DNA from: an uncultured Eubacteriales bacterium
Lineage (GTDB): Bacteria; Bacillota; Clostridia; Peptostreptococcales; Anaerovoracaceae
Direction: 5' to 3'
Length of the DNA stretch: 64,000 bases
Assembly: GCA_910583765.1 (NCBI GenBank)
Contig: CAJTYS010000006.1
Coordinates: 67,124-131,123 of the forward strand
The notes under the pieces were generated by a model that ran no database searches, was not told the origin of the DNA, and saw nothing but the letters and a program-made list of their open reading frames with translations. Shown one piece after another: positions 34,555-43,285 of the stretch. Every line of letters begins with the position of its first letter. Position 1 is the stretch's first letter. Made by a program: the position numbers and the translations under genes.

Positions 34555-35796
34555 ATGGCTTTAAAAAAAGTGTTAGTTTTAGGAACCGGCGCACAGGGAA
34601 CGACAGTGGCAAAGCGGCTGGACGAAGAGCCTAACGTAGGGGAAATCATCTGCGCGGACTATGACAAAGCGGCAGTGGACGAGTTAGTGGCAGAGCTGAA
34701 AAAGGCAAAAGGGACACAGTGCGACGCCAATGATCTGCAGGCGATCATCAAATGCGCCCAGGGCGTGGACTTGATCGTGAACGCGCTTCCTTTGGAATTT
34801 GGGAAAAACGTATTAGACGCGGCTCTGGAAGTAAAAGCGAATTATCAGGACTTTTCGTCTTCCACTGCTTTTGATGAAGACCTGGTTGAAGGCTGGGTTC
34901 GGGGCATGAAATATCAGTTCGATGTTTACAGCCCAAAATTCAAAGAGATCGGCAAACTGGCCATTATCGGAACTGGTTCGGCTCCAGGATTGATCTGCTG
35001 TGCCACGAGAGACGCCATGAAGCATCTGGATACCTGCGAAACCATCTACAATTTCGTATGGGAAGGCGTAGAAGCCAAAAGATTCCAGCCTTTCTGGTGG
35101 TCAGCTGAAACCGCCATCCAGGACATGAGCGAGCCTGCGCACACCTTTGAAAACGGCAAGCTGATTTTAAGGCCGCCATTTGAAGATCCGATCAATAGAA
35201 AGTATGATTACATGGATCGTGAAGTCACGTTCTTGAACCACTGCCACGATGAGCCGGTTCAGTACGGACTGAACGCTGAAAAGTATTTCAAAGGCTGCAA
35301 GAACGCATATTTCAAGTATGCTGGCACAGGCATGGACTTTGCGGAACCGCTTTACCGGGCAGGCCTTCTGGATCACGAAGAAAAAGAATTCAAAGGCCGC
35401 AAGGTAGTTCCATTCGATGTGATTGTTGGAAGCGTGCCGGCAGCGCCGAAATTCGAGCATGAAATCAAAGAAATCATTGACGAAGGAATCGTGTGCGACA
35501 GTGGCTGCATGGTAGTGGAAGCCTATGGTAAGAAGGATGGAAAAGACGTGCTGGTAGAAAACCATGTATTTGCGCCTGGAATCGTGGAAGCCTTTGAAAA
35601 AGCTGGCATGACAGGTGAGATGTATCTGACTGGACAGGGCGGGTTCCTGTTCTCCAAGATGTTCGTGAACGATGATTACGGAGATCTGACAGGTCTGATT
35701 TCCTCCGACATGCTGCCGATGGATAAGGTTGACAAATATCTGGCATATGCCAAAGAGCTGGATATCACTGTGGAAACAAAAGTGAAAGAATTATAG
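34555..35796 (+). CDS. Saccharopine dehydrogenase family NAD(P)-dependent oxidoreductase
   Basis: 413 residues. The N-terminal Rossmann domain has VLVLGTGAQGTTVAKRL, and the C-terminal catalytic domain is of the saccharopine dehydrogenase/carboxynorspermidine synthase superfamily. The family acts on amino-acid-derived imines; the substrate here is not fixed. A TATAAT at 34504-34509 is a candidate -10 with no good -35. GTGAGG lies just before ATG 34555. It stands alone with a strong terminator. A role in lysine or polyamine metabolism is possible but not shown. Confidence 0.85.
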   Translation: MALKKVLVLGTGAQGTTVAKRLDEEPNVGEIICADYDKAAVDELVAELKKAKGTQCDANDLQAIIKCAQGVDLIVNALPLEFGKNVLDAALEVKANYQDFSSSTAFDEDLVEGWVRGMKYQFDVYSPKFKEIGKLAIIGTGSAPGLICCATRDAMKHLDTCETIYNFVWEGVEAKRFQPFWWSAETAIQDMSEPAHTFENGKLILRPPFEDPINRKYDYMDREVTFLNHCHDEPVQYGLNAEKYFKGCKNAYFKYAGTGMDFAEPLYRAGLLDHEEKEFKGRKVVPFDVIVGSVPAAPKFEHEIKEIIDEGIVCDSGCMVVEAYGKKDGKDVLVENHVFAPGIVEAFEKAGMTGEMYLTGQGGFLFSKMFVNDDYGDLTGLISSDMLPMDKVDKYLAYAKELDITVETKVKEL

Positions 35797-35877
35797 GCAA
35801 AGCAGCTGTGGCATGAGAGGCGGAGTTTTGCGCTCTGGCTCCAGCATCTGATGGAAGACATCAAAAAATGATCATGA

Positions 35878-35922
35878 ACCCCCTGAGCTTGTCTGGGAAA
35901 CCAGATAACCAGGGGGCTTTTG
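35878..35922 (+). terminator. Terminator of the saccharopine-dehydrogenase-family gene
   Basis: CCCCCTGA ... TGTCTGG pairs with CCAGATAA ... AGGGGG around a GAAA tip, followed by CTTTTG. The gap 35797-36098 holds otherwise only the next promoter. Confidence 0.85.
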
Positions 35923-36014
35923 CGGTATCATGAAATGGCTGTGGTTGGAACTATGGATTGACAGGTGGATGAGGGGTCTGGCATTGAACAGATTCTTCAA
36001 ATGCCTGTTTTGGA

Positions 36015-36043
36015 TTGCTGGGCTTGGGAAGATGGGGTATAAT
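36015..36043 (+). promoter_or_regulatory. Promoter of the decayed AAA-ATPase gene
   Basis: TTGCTG (36015-36020), 17-base spacer, TATAAT (36038-36043). Confidence 0.6.
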
Positions 36044-36098
36044 CAATGAAAGGGGGCGGCGCTGCCGCGATGAAACGTAAGCAAAAGGGGGACACGCA

Positions 36099-37123
36099 AT
36101 GTATTATTTGAACACAAACACGCCGTTCATTTTATTTCAGAGGACTCGAAACAGTGAAATCTACGTGGACAAAAGCCTGTTGATCCGTGAAGTGTCTAAA
36201 CGAATCGGAACGAACATGCTTTATATCTGCGTCACTCGGCCAAGGAGGTTCGGCAAAACGGTGAACCTGAACATGCTGGGGGCGTATTACACCAAGGGGA
36301 TGGACAGCCGGAGTTTGTTCGCGGATTTGAAAATCGCTGAAACAGATGAGTTTGGGCAGCATCTGAACCAGCATAATGTGATCTACATTGATTTCAGCAG
36401 GATGCCCGATGGTTGTGCTGGCTATGAGGACTATATCACAGCGATTCAACACAATCTTAGGGAAGACATCAAAAAAGCGTATCCGGAGGTGAGCGAGAGA
36501 GACTATTCCAGCGTCAGTCAGATGTTTCAATCTACGGGTGATACTTTTCTATTCCTTCTGGACGAATGGAATTCGATTTTTTATGAAAAATTTATGGGAG
36601 AACAGGACAAGGTGCGGTATTTGGAGTTTCTCAAAGGCCTGCTAAAGGACCAACCCTACGTGGATCTAGCCTACATGACTAGTGTATTGCCTATCGTCAA
36701 GTATACCAGCGGATCGGAACTGAACATGTTTCGGGAGTATAGTTTCATGAATGACCGTATTTACGAAAAATATTTCGGTTTCCTGGAAGAGGAAGTGCGG
36801 GCGCTCTGTCAGAAAGAGGGGAGTCTTAGTTACGAGGACTTGAAATTCTGGTATGACGGTTACTGGACCAGCAGCTGGACACCCGGGACGAGATCTTGTC
36901 GGCCATGGTGGTCTATGGATTCTTGTCTTACTGCGATGGAAAAGTGCGGGTGCCGAATCGGGAACTGATGGAAAAGTTCGAGCGAGTCTTGGCCAGGGAA
37001 AGCATGGGCGAAGTGAAGGCCGTGGTGGATCGTTCCAAAGAAATGCTGGCAGCCACCCTTTCCGGCGATGAAGAGAAAGTGGCGGCAATTTTGGAGGAAG
37101 TCCACGACAGGGAGATTCCGTGA
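36099..37123 (+). pseudogene. Decayed AAA-ATPase-like/PD-(D/E)XK protein
   Basis: The first 265 residues are a good AAA-ATPase-like domain (TRPRRFGKT near residue 46, FLFLLDEWNSI as Walker B) ending at LKFWYDGY. Here about 80 residues found in relatives are missing, and the frame changes. The downstream frame resumes at 36883-37120 with LDTRDEILSAMVVYGFLSY and runs to HDREIP. The C-terminal nuclease-like part is absent. One internal deletion with frameshift plus 3' loss explains it. It belongs to the same broad family as the intact gene at 15875-17578 but to a different subgroup. Confidence 0.8.
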
Positions 37124-37226
37124 TCTTAGTAAGAAATCAGATATTGCCGTTTGAATTTTCTTCGGCCATCAATCCTGCCTTTGACTATGATTACGCTGAA
37201 AGTATTATCTGAAAAAACGAAAACAC

Positions 37227-37255
37227 TTGACAACGAAACACCTGCATGTTAGATT
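37227..37255 (+). promoter_or_regulatory. Promoter of the structured leader
   Basis: TTGACA (37227-37232), 17-base spacer, TAGATT (37250-37255). Transcription would begin near 37262 and run through the structured element. Confidence 0.75.
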
Positions 37256-37296
37256 ATAAATAATGAAAAGCTTGAGTGCTTTTGCGGCGATAGAGA

Positions 37297-37375
37297 GGAG
37301 CTACCCGTCCCGACTTTGCGGGCAATAAAGATACAAAGGTCGTCTCTGCCTATGGAATGATCATAGGACTGCTCC
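37297..37375 (+). ncRNA. Structured leader RNA, possible riboswitch or small RNA
   Basis: A closing stem GGAGC (37297-37301)/GCTCC (37371-37375) encloses two hairpins. One is CGAC-TTTG (37311-37318) with CAAA-G-GTCG (37334-37342); the other is CCTATG (37349-37354) with CATAGG (37362-37367). The single strand CCCG (37304-37307) can pair with CGGG (37319-37322) in the first loop, forming a pseudoknot. A terminator follows 30 bases later and then a coding region, the layout of a transcription attenuator. I cannot match it to a known riboswitch class by eye. Confidence 0.5.
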
Positions 37376-37404
37376 CAGAATTGCAATTCAAAAAGAAAAA
37401 TCAA

Positions 37405-37434
37405 GCCTGAGCCTAATCGCCCAGGCGTTTTTCT
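37405..37434 (+). terminator. Terminator after the structured leader
   Basis: GCCTG-A-GC (37405-37412) pairs with GC-C-CAGGC (37419-37426), followed by GTTTTTCTTTT. It lies between the leader and the next start codon, so it would either end a free small RNA or act as an attenuator. Confidence 0.75.
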
Positions 37435-37467
37435 TTTATACGGACAGATATGAAAGGCTGGTGTGGG

Positions 37468-38325
37468 ATGCAGGCGCTTTTAGATATATTTCAAAAAACA
37501 AAAGACGTATTGTGCAAATATGATTATTATATTTATATAGCCAAAAAGGTCATTCATCTGACAAATTCAGAGCTGAAAATCCCTCATCTGATGGGAATGC
37601 AGTATATTGGCAGGCCAAACCAATATACTGGTGATTATGGAGCGTATTGCATAAAGAAGAAGAGGATAACGCTTGCCTCGGTGGAAAAGTTAGTAAAGAG
37701 ATGCTATCGCACAGAAGAAAAGCAGAGGATCATGCTTGAAATGATTTATCGTAAGCTCAATAACTTGAGTCTGTTAGAAGAAATGTTCTCTTCATATTCT
37801 AAACTATATTTATACAAAAAAACAGAGGAGATGGAAACAGAATTTGACTGTGATTATCTCATGGTACATGAGAGCGGCAAGGTGATTTCGCATCTTGGCC
37901 TTGTTAAATCGGCAGACGGCAATACCTATCATTGCAATTCTTTTATGGCAACTTACCAGACGGATAGAGAGAAGGACTTGTTTTACTGCCACTTGTCCAA
38001 GCGGTATGAAATCAACAAAATTATTCGTGAAAATAAACAGACCAAAGAGAAGGAAACGATTTATTTAAGCGAGCAGGCAGAACTGAGGGAAAAATCAGGC
38101 ATTGTAAAGATGTTAAAGGATTCCGGCATAGAGACGGACGATGAATTATTGAAATATATCCTGCGGCTGAACGTGAAATTTGGCGTATATCATACATTGG
38201 ATATGCTTGTGGATTCCACACAGCTAATAGGGAAATGTCGAAACAAGCGAGAGGAAGCACTAGTAAAAGACTTCATAGCACTGTGGAAGAAACTGGATTG
38301 CCTGAATGCGGCCAATGTTTCCTAG
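37468..38325 (+). CDS. PBECR4-like domain protein
   Basis: 285 residues, noticeably AT-richer than its neighbours. The N-terminal segment VIHLTNSELKIPHLMGMQYI and the later LGLVKSADGNTYHCNSFMATYQ resemble the PBECR4 class (barnase/EndoU/ColicinE5/RelE-like nuclease domains of phage and mobile elements). The match is by eye and tentative. No signal peptide or membrane span. ATG 37468 follows GGTGTGGG; ATG 37450 in the same frame lacks a clear site. It probably arrived by transfer. If the nuclease reading is right, no immunity gene is visible next to it. Confidence 0.5.
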   Translation: MQALLDIFQKTKDVLCKYDYYIYIAKKVIHLTNSELKIPHLMGMQYIGRPNQYTGDYGAYCIKKKRITLASVEKLVKRCYRTEEKQRIMLEMIYRKLNNLSLLEEMFSSYSKLYLYKKTEEMETEFDCDYLMVHESGKVISHLGLVKSADGNTYHCNSFMATYQTDREKDLFYCHLSKRYEINKIIRENKQTKEKETIYLSEQAELREKSGIVKMLKDSGIETDDELLKYILRLNVKFGVYHTLDMLVDSTQLIGKCRNKREEALVKDFIALWKKLDCLNAANVS

Positions 38326-38476
38326 CCAATCGGGATCAGCTATGACAACGAAAAGCGGCACCAGTGCAGGATCGAAAAAAACCTCCTGACGCCCACCTCA
38401 AAATTTCACCATACAAAAGTGAATAAGCACCCTGAATTTTCCCTGAAAAGTAACCCGAAAACAACTTAATAACCCA

Positions 38477-38521
38477 AAAAAGCAAATCGAAAATGGATTA
38501 GAGTCCTCGATTTGCTTTTTC
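38477..38521. terminator. Bidirectional terminator after the PBECR4-like gene
   Basis: AAAAAGCAAATCGA (38477-38490) pairs with TCGATTTGCTTTTT (38507-38520). The rest of 38326-38580 shows nothing. Confidence 0.9.
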
Positions 38522-38580
38522 TTATGCCTTTCACTCCCTGGGGTTTCAAAGCAAAAATATTAATTTTCATCTCAATAGCG

Positions 38581-38600
38581 TTGAAATTTCAATGTTTCAA
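38581..38600. promoter_or_regulatory. Palindrome upstream of the sigma-54 promoter
   Basis: TTGAAATTTCAA (38581-38592) is a perfect palindrome followed by TGTTTCAA. It lies 27 bases before the -24 element, closer than most enhancer sites, so it may instead bind a repressor. Confidence 0.35.
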
Positions 38601-38626
38601 AAAAATATCCAAAACAAATTATCATC

Positions 38627-38644
38627 TTGGCACGGAGATTGCTT
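38627..38644 (+). promoter_or_regulatory. Sigma-54 (-24/-12) promoter of the C4 catabolic operon
   Basis: TTGGCACGGAGATTGCTT has GG at 38629-38630 and GC at 38641-38642 with exactly ten bases between, and matches the consensus TTGGCACG-N4-TTGC. Transcription would start near 38654, about 135 bases before the CoA-transferase ATG. Sigma-54 promoters need an enhancer-binding activator, and none is encoded in the window. No sigma-A promoter is obvious in this gap. Confidence 0.8.
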
Positions 38645-38788
38645 TAAATAAAAGTGAAACAAGACAACAAAGCAATCTTTCCACAAAGAAAGGCTTTGTG
38701 GAAATCCTGGAATTATCGTACAGCAATCACAGCGATCGTTCCCATGGGAATAAACAATCACAAGAAAACAAGTTGGAGGTAACAATAA

Positions 38789-39985
38789 ATGTCAGATAAC
38801 AAAAAACCATTGGCCGGAGTGAAGGTCATCGATTTTACAAGGGTATATTCCGGTCCCTATTGCACCATGCTGCTGGCGGATCTTGGCGCGGAGGTTATCA
38901 AGATAGAAAAAAAGGGAACAGGCGACGACACCCATTTCTTCGCCCCGAGAAAAGACGGGGAAAGCGGATATTTCACTTATCTAAACAGAAACAAAAAAAG
39001 CATCGCCCTGGACCTGAAAGCACCGGAGTCAGTAGAGATCGTCAAAGAACTGGCCAAGTGGGCTGACATGGTTGTGGAAAACTTTTCGCCAGGCGTTGTG
39101 GACAGATTGGGCGTGGGCTATGAAGACCTGAAAAAAGTCAATCCAAAGATCATCTACGGCTCCATTTCTGGATTCGGACAGACAGGTCCTTACAAGAAAA
39201 AACCAGCTTACGATGTGGTCTGTCAGGCAATGGGTGGTTTCATGGCCCTGACGGGAGAAAAGGGCGGAAAACCTTACAAACTGGGTCCTTCCATCGTAGA
39301 CGCTTCCGCGGGGATCCACATGGCCTTCGCCTTAATGGTGGCCCTCCATTACAGAGACCAAACAGGCGTGGGACAGTTCATTGACGTGGGCATGATGGAC
39401 ACTGCCTTTTCCACTCTGGAAAACTTCGTGGTCACGAAATCCGTCATGGGAGAAGCGCCAACGAGAAACGGAAACGCCAATCTGGGCTCCGCGCCGTTCA
39501 ATTCTTACAAAACAAAAGACGGTTATGTGACTATCGCAGTGGCCAACAACAGCTTGTTCGATAAATTCACAAAAGTCATGAATCGCCGCGACCTCTTTGA
39601 GGCAGAGCAATACAAGGAAAACCATCTGCGGAAACAGAATGAAGAGGAGCTCAATGCGGAAGTGGAAAAATGGACTAGCCAGTTCACCACAGCAGAAGTG
39701 GTGGAAATGCTGGACGAAGTCAGCGTTCCCGTAGGGCCGATCCTGGGCGTGGACGAACTGCTGGAAGACCCGCATCTGAAAGAACGGGGCATGCTGGTGG
39801 ACATCCCGCATCCGCTGCTGGGGACCCTGACTTATCCAGGGAATCCACTGAAATTTTCCGAAACATCGGAGTTGTGCTTTGAAGCGGCGCCTCTTTTGGG
39901 AGAACACAAGGATTACATACTGAAAGACATCCTGGGTATGGATGAGGATGGTGTAAAGAAGCTGGAGGAAAAAGATATTTTCTAG
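38789..39985 (+). CDS. CaiB/BaiF-type (class III) CoA-transferase
   Basis: Moves CoA between organic acids. The 398 residues carry GVKVIDFTRVYSGPYCTMLLADLGAEVIKIE at the start (core DFTRVYSGPYCTMLLADLG), NRNKKSIALDLK, and SGFGQTGPY, all typical. The catalytic Asp is expected in the GPSIVDASAG segment. GTTGGAGG precedes the ATG. As first gene after the sigma-54 promoter it probably activates the operon's substrate acid. Classical 4-hydroxybutyrate users employ an unrelated class I transferase, so the acid used here is open. Confidence 0.92.
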   Translation: MSDNKKPLAGVKVIDFTRVYSGPYCTMLLADLGAEVIKIEKKGTGDDTHFFAPRKDGESGYFTYLNRNKKSIALDLKAPESVEIVKELAKWADMVVENFSPGVVDRLGVGYEDLKKVNPKIIYGSISGFGQTGPYKKKPAYDVVCQAMGGFMALTGEKGGKPYKLGPSIVDASAGIHMAFALMVALHYRDQTGVGQFIDVGMMDTAFSTLENFVVTKSVMGEAPTRNGNANLGSAPFNSYKTKDGYVTIAVANNSLFDKFTKVMNRRDLFEAEQYKENHLRKQNEEELNAEVEKWTSQFTTAEVVEMLDEVSVPVGPILGVDELLEDPHLKERGMLVDIPHPLLGTLTYPGNPLKFSETSELCFEAAPLLGEHKDYILKDILGMDEDGVKKLEEKDIF

Positions 39986-40058
39986 CAACCGGAGCATATG
40001 AGCCGTCTGGGCGCAAATACTCGTTGTCACGCTGGAACAAGAAGAAAGCAGGTAAGCT

Positions 40059-40427
40059 ATGGTACAGGCATATTGGCAGCTATTGAAAGATTGGAAGGAT
40101 GTGAAGGGCAGGATTCGCAGAGATCGCTTTTGGGAAGCTTTCGTATGCGATGTATTCATCGTGATCTTGCTGGTGATGCTTTCCACGAGCATTGGCGGCA
40201 TCATGCCATACGTCCAAATGGGATATCAGATCGTGACCGCAGTGCCATTCATCACAGCCGCTATTCGCAGGCTGCACGATACGGACAAATCCGGCTGGCT
40301 CATGCTGCTGATGTTCGTGCCTTTCTTCGGCTGGGTGGCACTGGCGTACATCCTTTGCGCGGCAAGCAATCCAGAGGGAAATCAATATGGGGCGAACCCT
40401 TACGAACCTAATTATTACCATTTGTAA
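40059..40427 (+). CDS. DUF805-family small membrane protein
   Basis: 122 residues with three hydrophobic spans and the DUF805 features RIRRDRFWEAF near the start and AAIRRLHDTDKSGWLMLL in the middle. It ends in a hydrophilic NPYEPNYYHL tail. The function of the family is unknown. GCAGGTA lies five bases before the ATG. It lies 73 bases after the CoA-transferase and is probably on the same transcript. Confidence 0.85.
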   Translation: MVQAYWQLLKDWKDVKGRIRRDRFWEAFVCDVFIVILLVMLSTSIGGIMPYVQMGYQIVTAVPFITAAIRRLHDTDKSGWLMLLMFVPFFGWVALAYILCAASNPEGNQYGANPYEPNYYHL

Positions 40428-40445
40428 ACATGTTTTTGTCTGTGC

Positions 40446-40476
40446 TCCCTCCCTCGCAAAAATGCGGGGGGGGGGG
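40446..40476 (+). other. GC-rich hairpin with an 11-base G run
   Basis: TCCCTCCCTCGCA pairs with TGCG plus a run of eleven G (40466-40476), using some T-G pairs, around AAAA. No T-run follows. It may slow or partly stop transcription before the permease, and the G run is prone to slippage. Confidence 0.5.
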
Positions 40477-40680
40477 TCTGATAAATATAAGTACGCATGT
40501 CCTATAAGGGCTTTGCGTATGGGTGGTTAGGAATTTTCAGGAAAAGTGAAGCAGAGAGGATAAGCATGATTCGAGAGCGGACGCGAATTTAGCTTGCTTC
40601 TAGCTGAAATGGCTTTTTATGAAATCCATTGATCACAAAACAGAATCGTTATATCAGACGTAACAGAGAGGTAACAAAGA

Positions 40681-42084
40681 ATGGAAAACAAACAAGATGT
40701 CGTCATTACCTTAAACGACAAACAAGTGAAATTGCCTCGGACATTCAAGGAAAAAGTTTTGTGGCTGGGACCAAGCTTGGTTCTTTGCTCCATTGCGATC
40801 GGATCAGGAGAAGCAATCATCACACCGTATTTCGCATCCCTTTATGGCATTGGCCTTCTGTGGGTGCCGGTCATGTCCGCCCTGTGCAAAGTGTTCATCA
40901 CGGAGCGACTAGCAAGATACACTTTGGCTACAGGAGAAACTTTCGTTCATGGGCTGTATCATCTGCCGGGACCAAAAGGCTGGGCAATCGTCATCACCTT
41001 TATTCCATGGGTGTTCATCGCCTTTTTCTTGGCAGTAGGCTGGCCTTTAGGCGTAGGCGCCGCATTCTATGGGGCAGTGAGTTACACAGGAGTGGAATTC
41101 GCTGATGGCGGCAATTTATTCGTAAAGATCGTAGCTCTGATTGTAATTTTGTTATCCATGTACTTGCCGGTCAGCCGGGGCGGGTACAAAGTCGTGGAGA
41201 CGGTTTGCAAAGTCATGATCGCTATCGTAGTAGTGGCGGTGTTCATTTGCGGGGTCATGCTGTTTCCGCCGATTGGAGAATTTTTCACCAACATCGTTCC
41301 ATGGAACGTGGTGGATTACAAACCGACTGAAATCGCGAATATCACAACAGCGATCGGTTATTCCGGCGGCGGTGTCATGGCGATTTCATCCTACTCTTAC
41401 TGGGTAAAAGAAAAAGGTTATCATTTATTTGGTCAACATGACTACAAAGCCACGTCCAAAATTTTTGGCATGGACTTGGCGCTGGCTTACATCATCCAGC
41501 CAATTTGCGCGATTTTCATCATTATCTGCGCCGGGCAGATTCTGCCGCAGGTGGGAGATGTTCCGAATGGAAGGGAAATCATATTGATCACAGCAAATAT
41601 GCTGGGTGAACCTCTGGGACCTTGGGCAAAATGGATCTGGCTTCTTGGTGGAGCAGCGATCCTGTTCAGCACATCCGTTGCTGTGTTTGACGGTTGGTCC
41701 AGAGCTCTGGCAGATGCCTTAAAGACATTGTTCAACAAAACCCTCGCTCACGTATCGGAAATGGCGATCCGCAGGGCAGTGGTCATCTTCATGGGAGTGG
41801 GCGGCATCATCTTCGGCGTGTTCGGCGTATCCACTCCAGGAACATTCGTCAGTTGGGGTTCCGTATTGGAAGGAATCATCTTCTATCCAATCTTTGGAAC
41901 ACTGGCCATCGTCATTTGCCTGAAACTGCTGCCAAAGGAAAAGAGAGGTTCCACGGCGTTGACCATATTGGCCATACTGGGTACAGCGTTCTTCCTGTAT
42001 GTATCCGTGTCATACCTGCTGGGAACATGGGGGATCATTGATATCACTAGCGATCATTCCATTGCGGAAATGGTTTCCATTTAG
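40681..42084 (+). CDS. Nramp-family permease lacking the canonical metal-binding motifs
   Basis: 467 residues with about eleven membrane spans of the Nramp/LeuT fold. In metal carriers helix 1 has DPGN and helix 6 has MPH. Here helix 1 reads SIAIGSGEAIITPY and helix 6 reads GYSGGGVMAISSYSYW, so both metal ligand sets are absent. Divergent Nramp relatives occur in catabolic loci, for example YcsG in the 5-oxoprolinase cluster of B. subtilis. By that analogy this protein probably imports an organic substrate for the operon. AGAGAGGTAA precedes the ATG. Confidence 0.85.
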   Translation: MENKQDVVITLNDKQVKLPRTFKEKVLWLGPSLVLCSIAIGSGEAIITPYFASLYGIGLLWVPVMSALCKVFITERLARYTLATGETFVHGLYHLPGPKGWAIVITFIPWVFIAFFLAVGWPLGVGAAFYGAVSYTGVEFADGGNLFVKIVALIVILLSMYLPVSRGGYKVVETVCKVMIAIVVVAVFICGVMLFPPIGEFFTNIVPWNVVDYKPTEIANITTAIGYSGGGVMAISSYSYWVKEKGYHLFGQHDYKATSKIFGMDLALAYIIQPICAIFIIICAGQILPQVGDVPNGREIILITANMLGEPLGPWAKWIWLLGGAAILFSTSVAVFDGWSRALADALKTLFNKTLAHVSEMAIRRAVVIFMGVGGIIFGVFGVSTPGTFVSWGSVLEGIIFYPIFGTLAIVICLKLLPKEKRGSTALTILAILGTAFFLYVSVSYLLGTWGIIDITSDHSIAEMVSI

Positions 42085-42121
42085 GAAGAATAATTAAAAA
42101 AATGGCCTTTTGAGTCCGCAT

Positions 42122-42154
42122 CAGGCATTCGGCATCATGATTGCCGAGTGCCTG
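42122..42154 (+). other. Strong intra-operon hairpin
   Basis: CAGGCATTCGGCA (42122-42134) pairs with TGCCGAGTGCCTG (42142-42154) over 13 positions including one T-G pair. There is no T-run. It lies between the permease and dehydrogenase genes and could stabilise or process the mRNA. Confidence 0.6.
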
Positions 42155-42219
42155 GAATAGGCCGATTAAAATGATAACCGCGTCGAACGTACGCGATATG
42201 AAAGAGAGTAAGTCACATC

Positions 42220-43242
42220 ATGTTAGCATGGAAAAAGAAAAAAGGACAGTACGGATTGGTCAAAACAGATTGTCCGATCCCAAAGATTAAAGATACAGAG
42301 GTATTAGTAAAGGTATTGGCAACAGGCATCTGCGGAACGGACTTTGGAATCTACAAAGGATACCGTGAAGTGGCGGATGGCCTTACGCCAGGCCATGAAT
42401 TCATTGGAGAAATCGTTGAACTTGGAAAAAACGTGGTCGGCTATCAGGTGGGAGACCGGGTAGTTCCGAGCATTATACAAAAGTGCGGTACATGTCCCGC
42501 ATGCATAGATGGGTTTGAAGCCCAATGTGAAAACCTGAAAGAAATTGGGATTCACATAGATGGAAGCTTTGCGGAATACGCCGCGGTGCCAGCCGTGACC
42601 CTTCACAAAGTAGAAAAAGACATGGATTTGAAAACAGGCGCTTCCATAGAGCCAGTGGCCGTAGCCTATAGCGCAGTGAAAAAAGCAGAACAGTTTATCC
42701 CAGGAAAGGATGTGCTGATCTATGGGCCAGGGGCCATTGGCCTATACACAGCGCAAATCGCTAAGATCGCGGGAGCGGGGACCATCCTGCTGGCAGGAAC
42801 GGGAGCTGACGCGGAGCGGCTGGCCCTGGCCAAAGAAAATTACGGAGTGGAAACCATCAATATCGAAGCAGAAGACATCGATAAAAAAATGCGAGACTGC
42901 TTTAAACACGGCAAAGCGGATCTGATCTTTGAAGCCACAGGAGTGGCGCAGATCATAGGTGACATGCTGCCAAAGCTGCGCCCTCATGGAGAGCTGATTT
43001 TGGTAGGCGTGTACCACGACGCGTCAGAAGTAAACTTCCTATACGCGGGAAGAGGAGAACTGACGATCAAAGGAACGTTTTGCTATACATTGAGCGAGTT
43101 TGAATACGCGATCAAACTGGTGGAAGCGGGGAAAATCAATTTCAAGGGAATCGTTGACACCATAGAGTTGGAACATTTAGATGAAGGGTTTGAAAAAACC
43201 ATGTCTAAACAATCCATAAAAATCGTTGCCTATCATCAATAG
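42220..43242 (+). CDS. Zinc-dependent medium-chain alcohol/polyol dehydrogenase
   Basis: 340 residues of the MDR family. Catalytic zinc ligands are in TGICGTDFG and GHEF. The structural zinc lobe has the four-cysteine pattern in CGTCPACIDGFEAQC. The Rossmann motif YGPGAIGLYTAQIAK follows. It resembles sorbitol and threonine dehydrogenases. In this operon it might oxidise or reduce a hydroxy acid or semialdehyde; an iron-type enzyme usually does this in 4-aminobutyrate fermenters. The ATG follows GAGAG. Confidence 0.9.
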   Translation: MLAWKKKKGQYGLVKTDCPIPKIKDTEVLVKVLATGICGTDFGIYKGYREVADGLTPGHEFIGEIVELGKNVVGYQVGDRVVPSIIQKCGTCPACIDGFEAQCENLKEIGIHIDGSFAEYAAVPAVTLHKVEKDMDLKTGASIEPVAVAYSAVKKAEQFIPGKDVLIYGPGAIGLYTAQIAKIAGAGTILLAGTGADAERLALAKENYGVETINIEAEDIDKKMRDCFKHGKADLIFEATGVAQIIGDMLPKLRPHGELILVGVYHDASEVNFLYAGRGELTIKGTFCYTLSEFEYAIKLVEAGKINFKGIVDTIELEHLDEGFEKTMSKQSIKIVAYHQ

Positions 43243-43285
43243 TGGACATAAATAAAAAAGAAAACATCACAAGCAGGAGGAAAAC

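Noticed and set aside
37297..37375. Known riboswitch classes (lysine, THF, c-di-GMP, fluoride, ZTP)
   Set aside because: None of their core conserved sequences could be matched by eye; only the general architecture fits.
40681..42084. Mn2+/Fe2+ transporter
   Set aside because: Membership of the Nramp family is clear, but both metal-coordinating motifs are missing.
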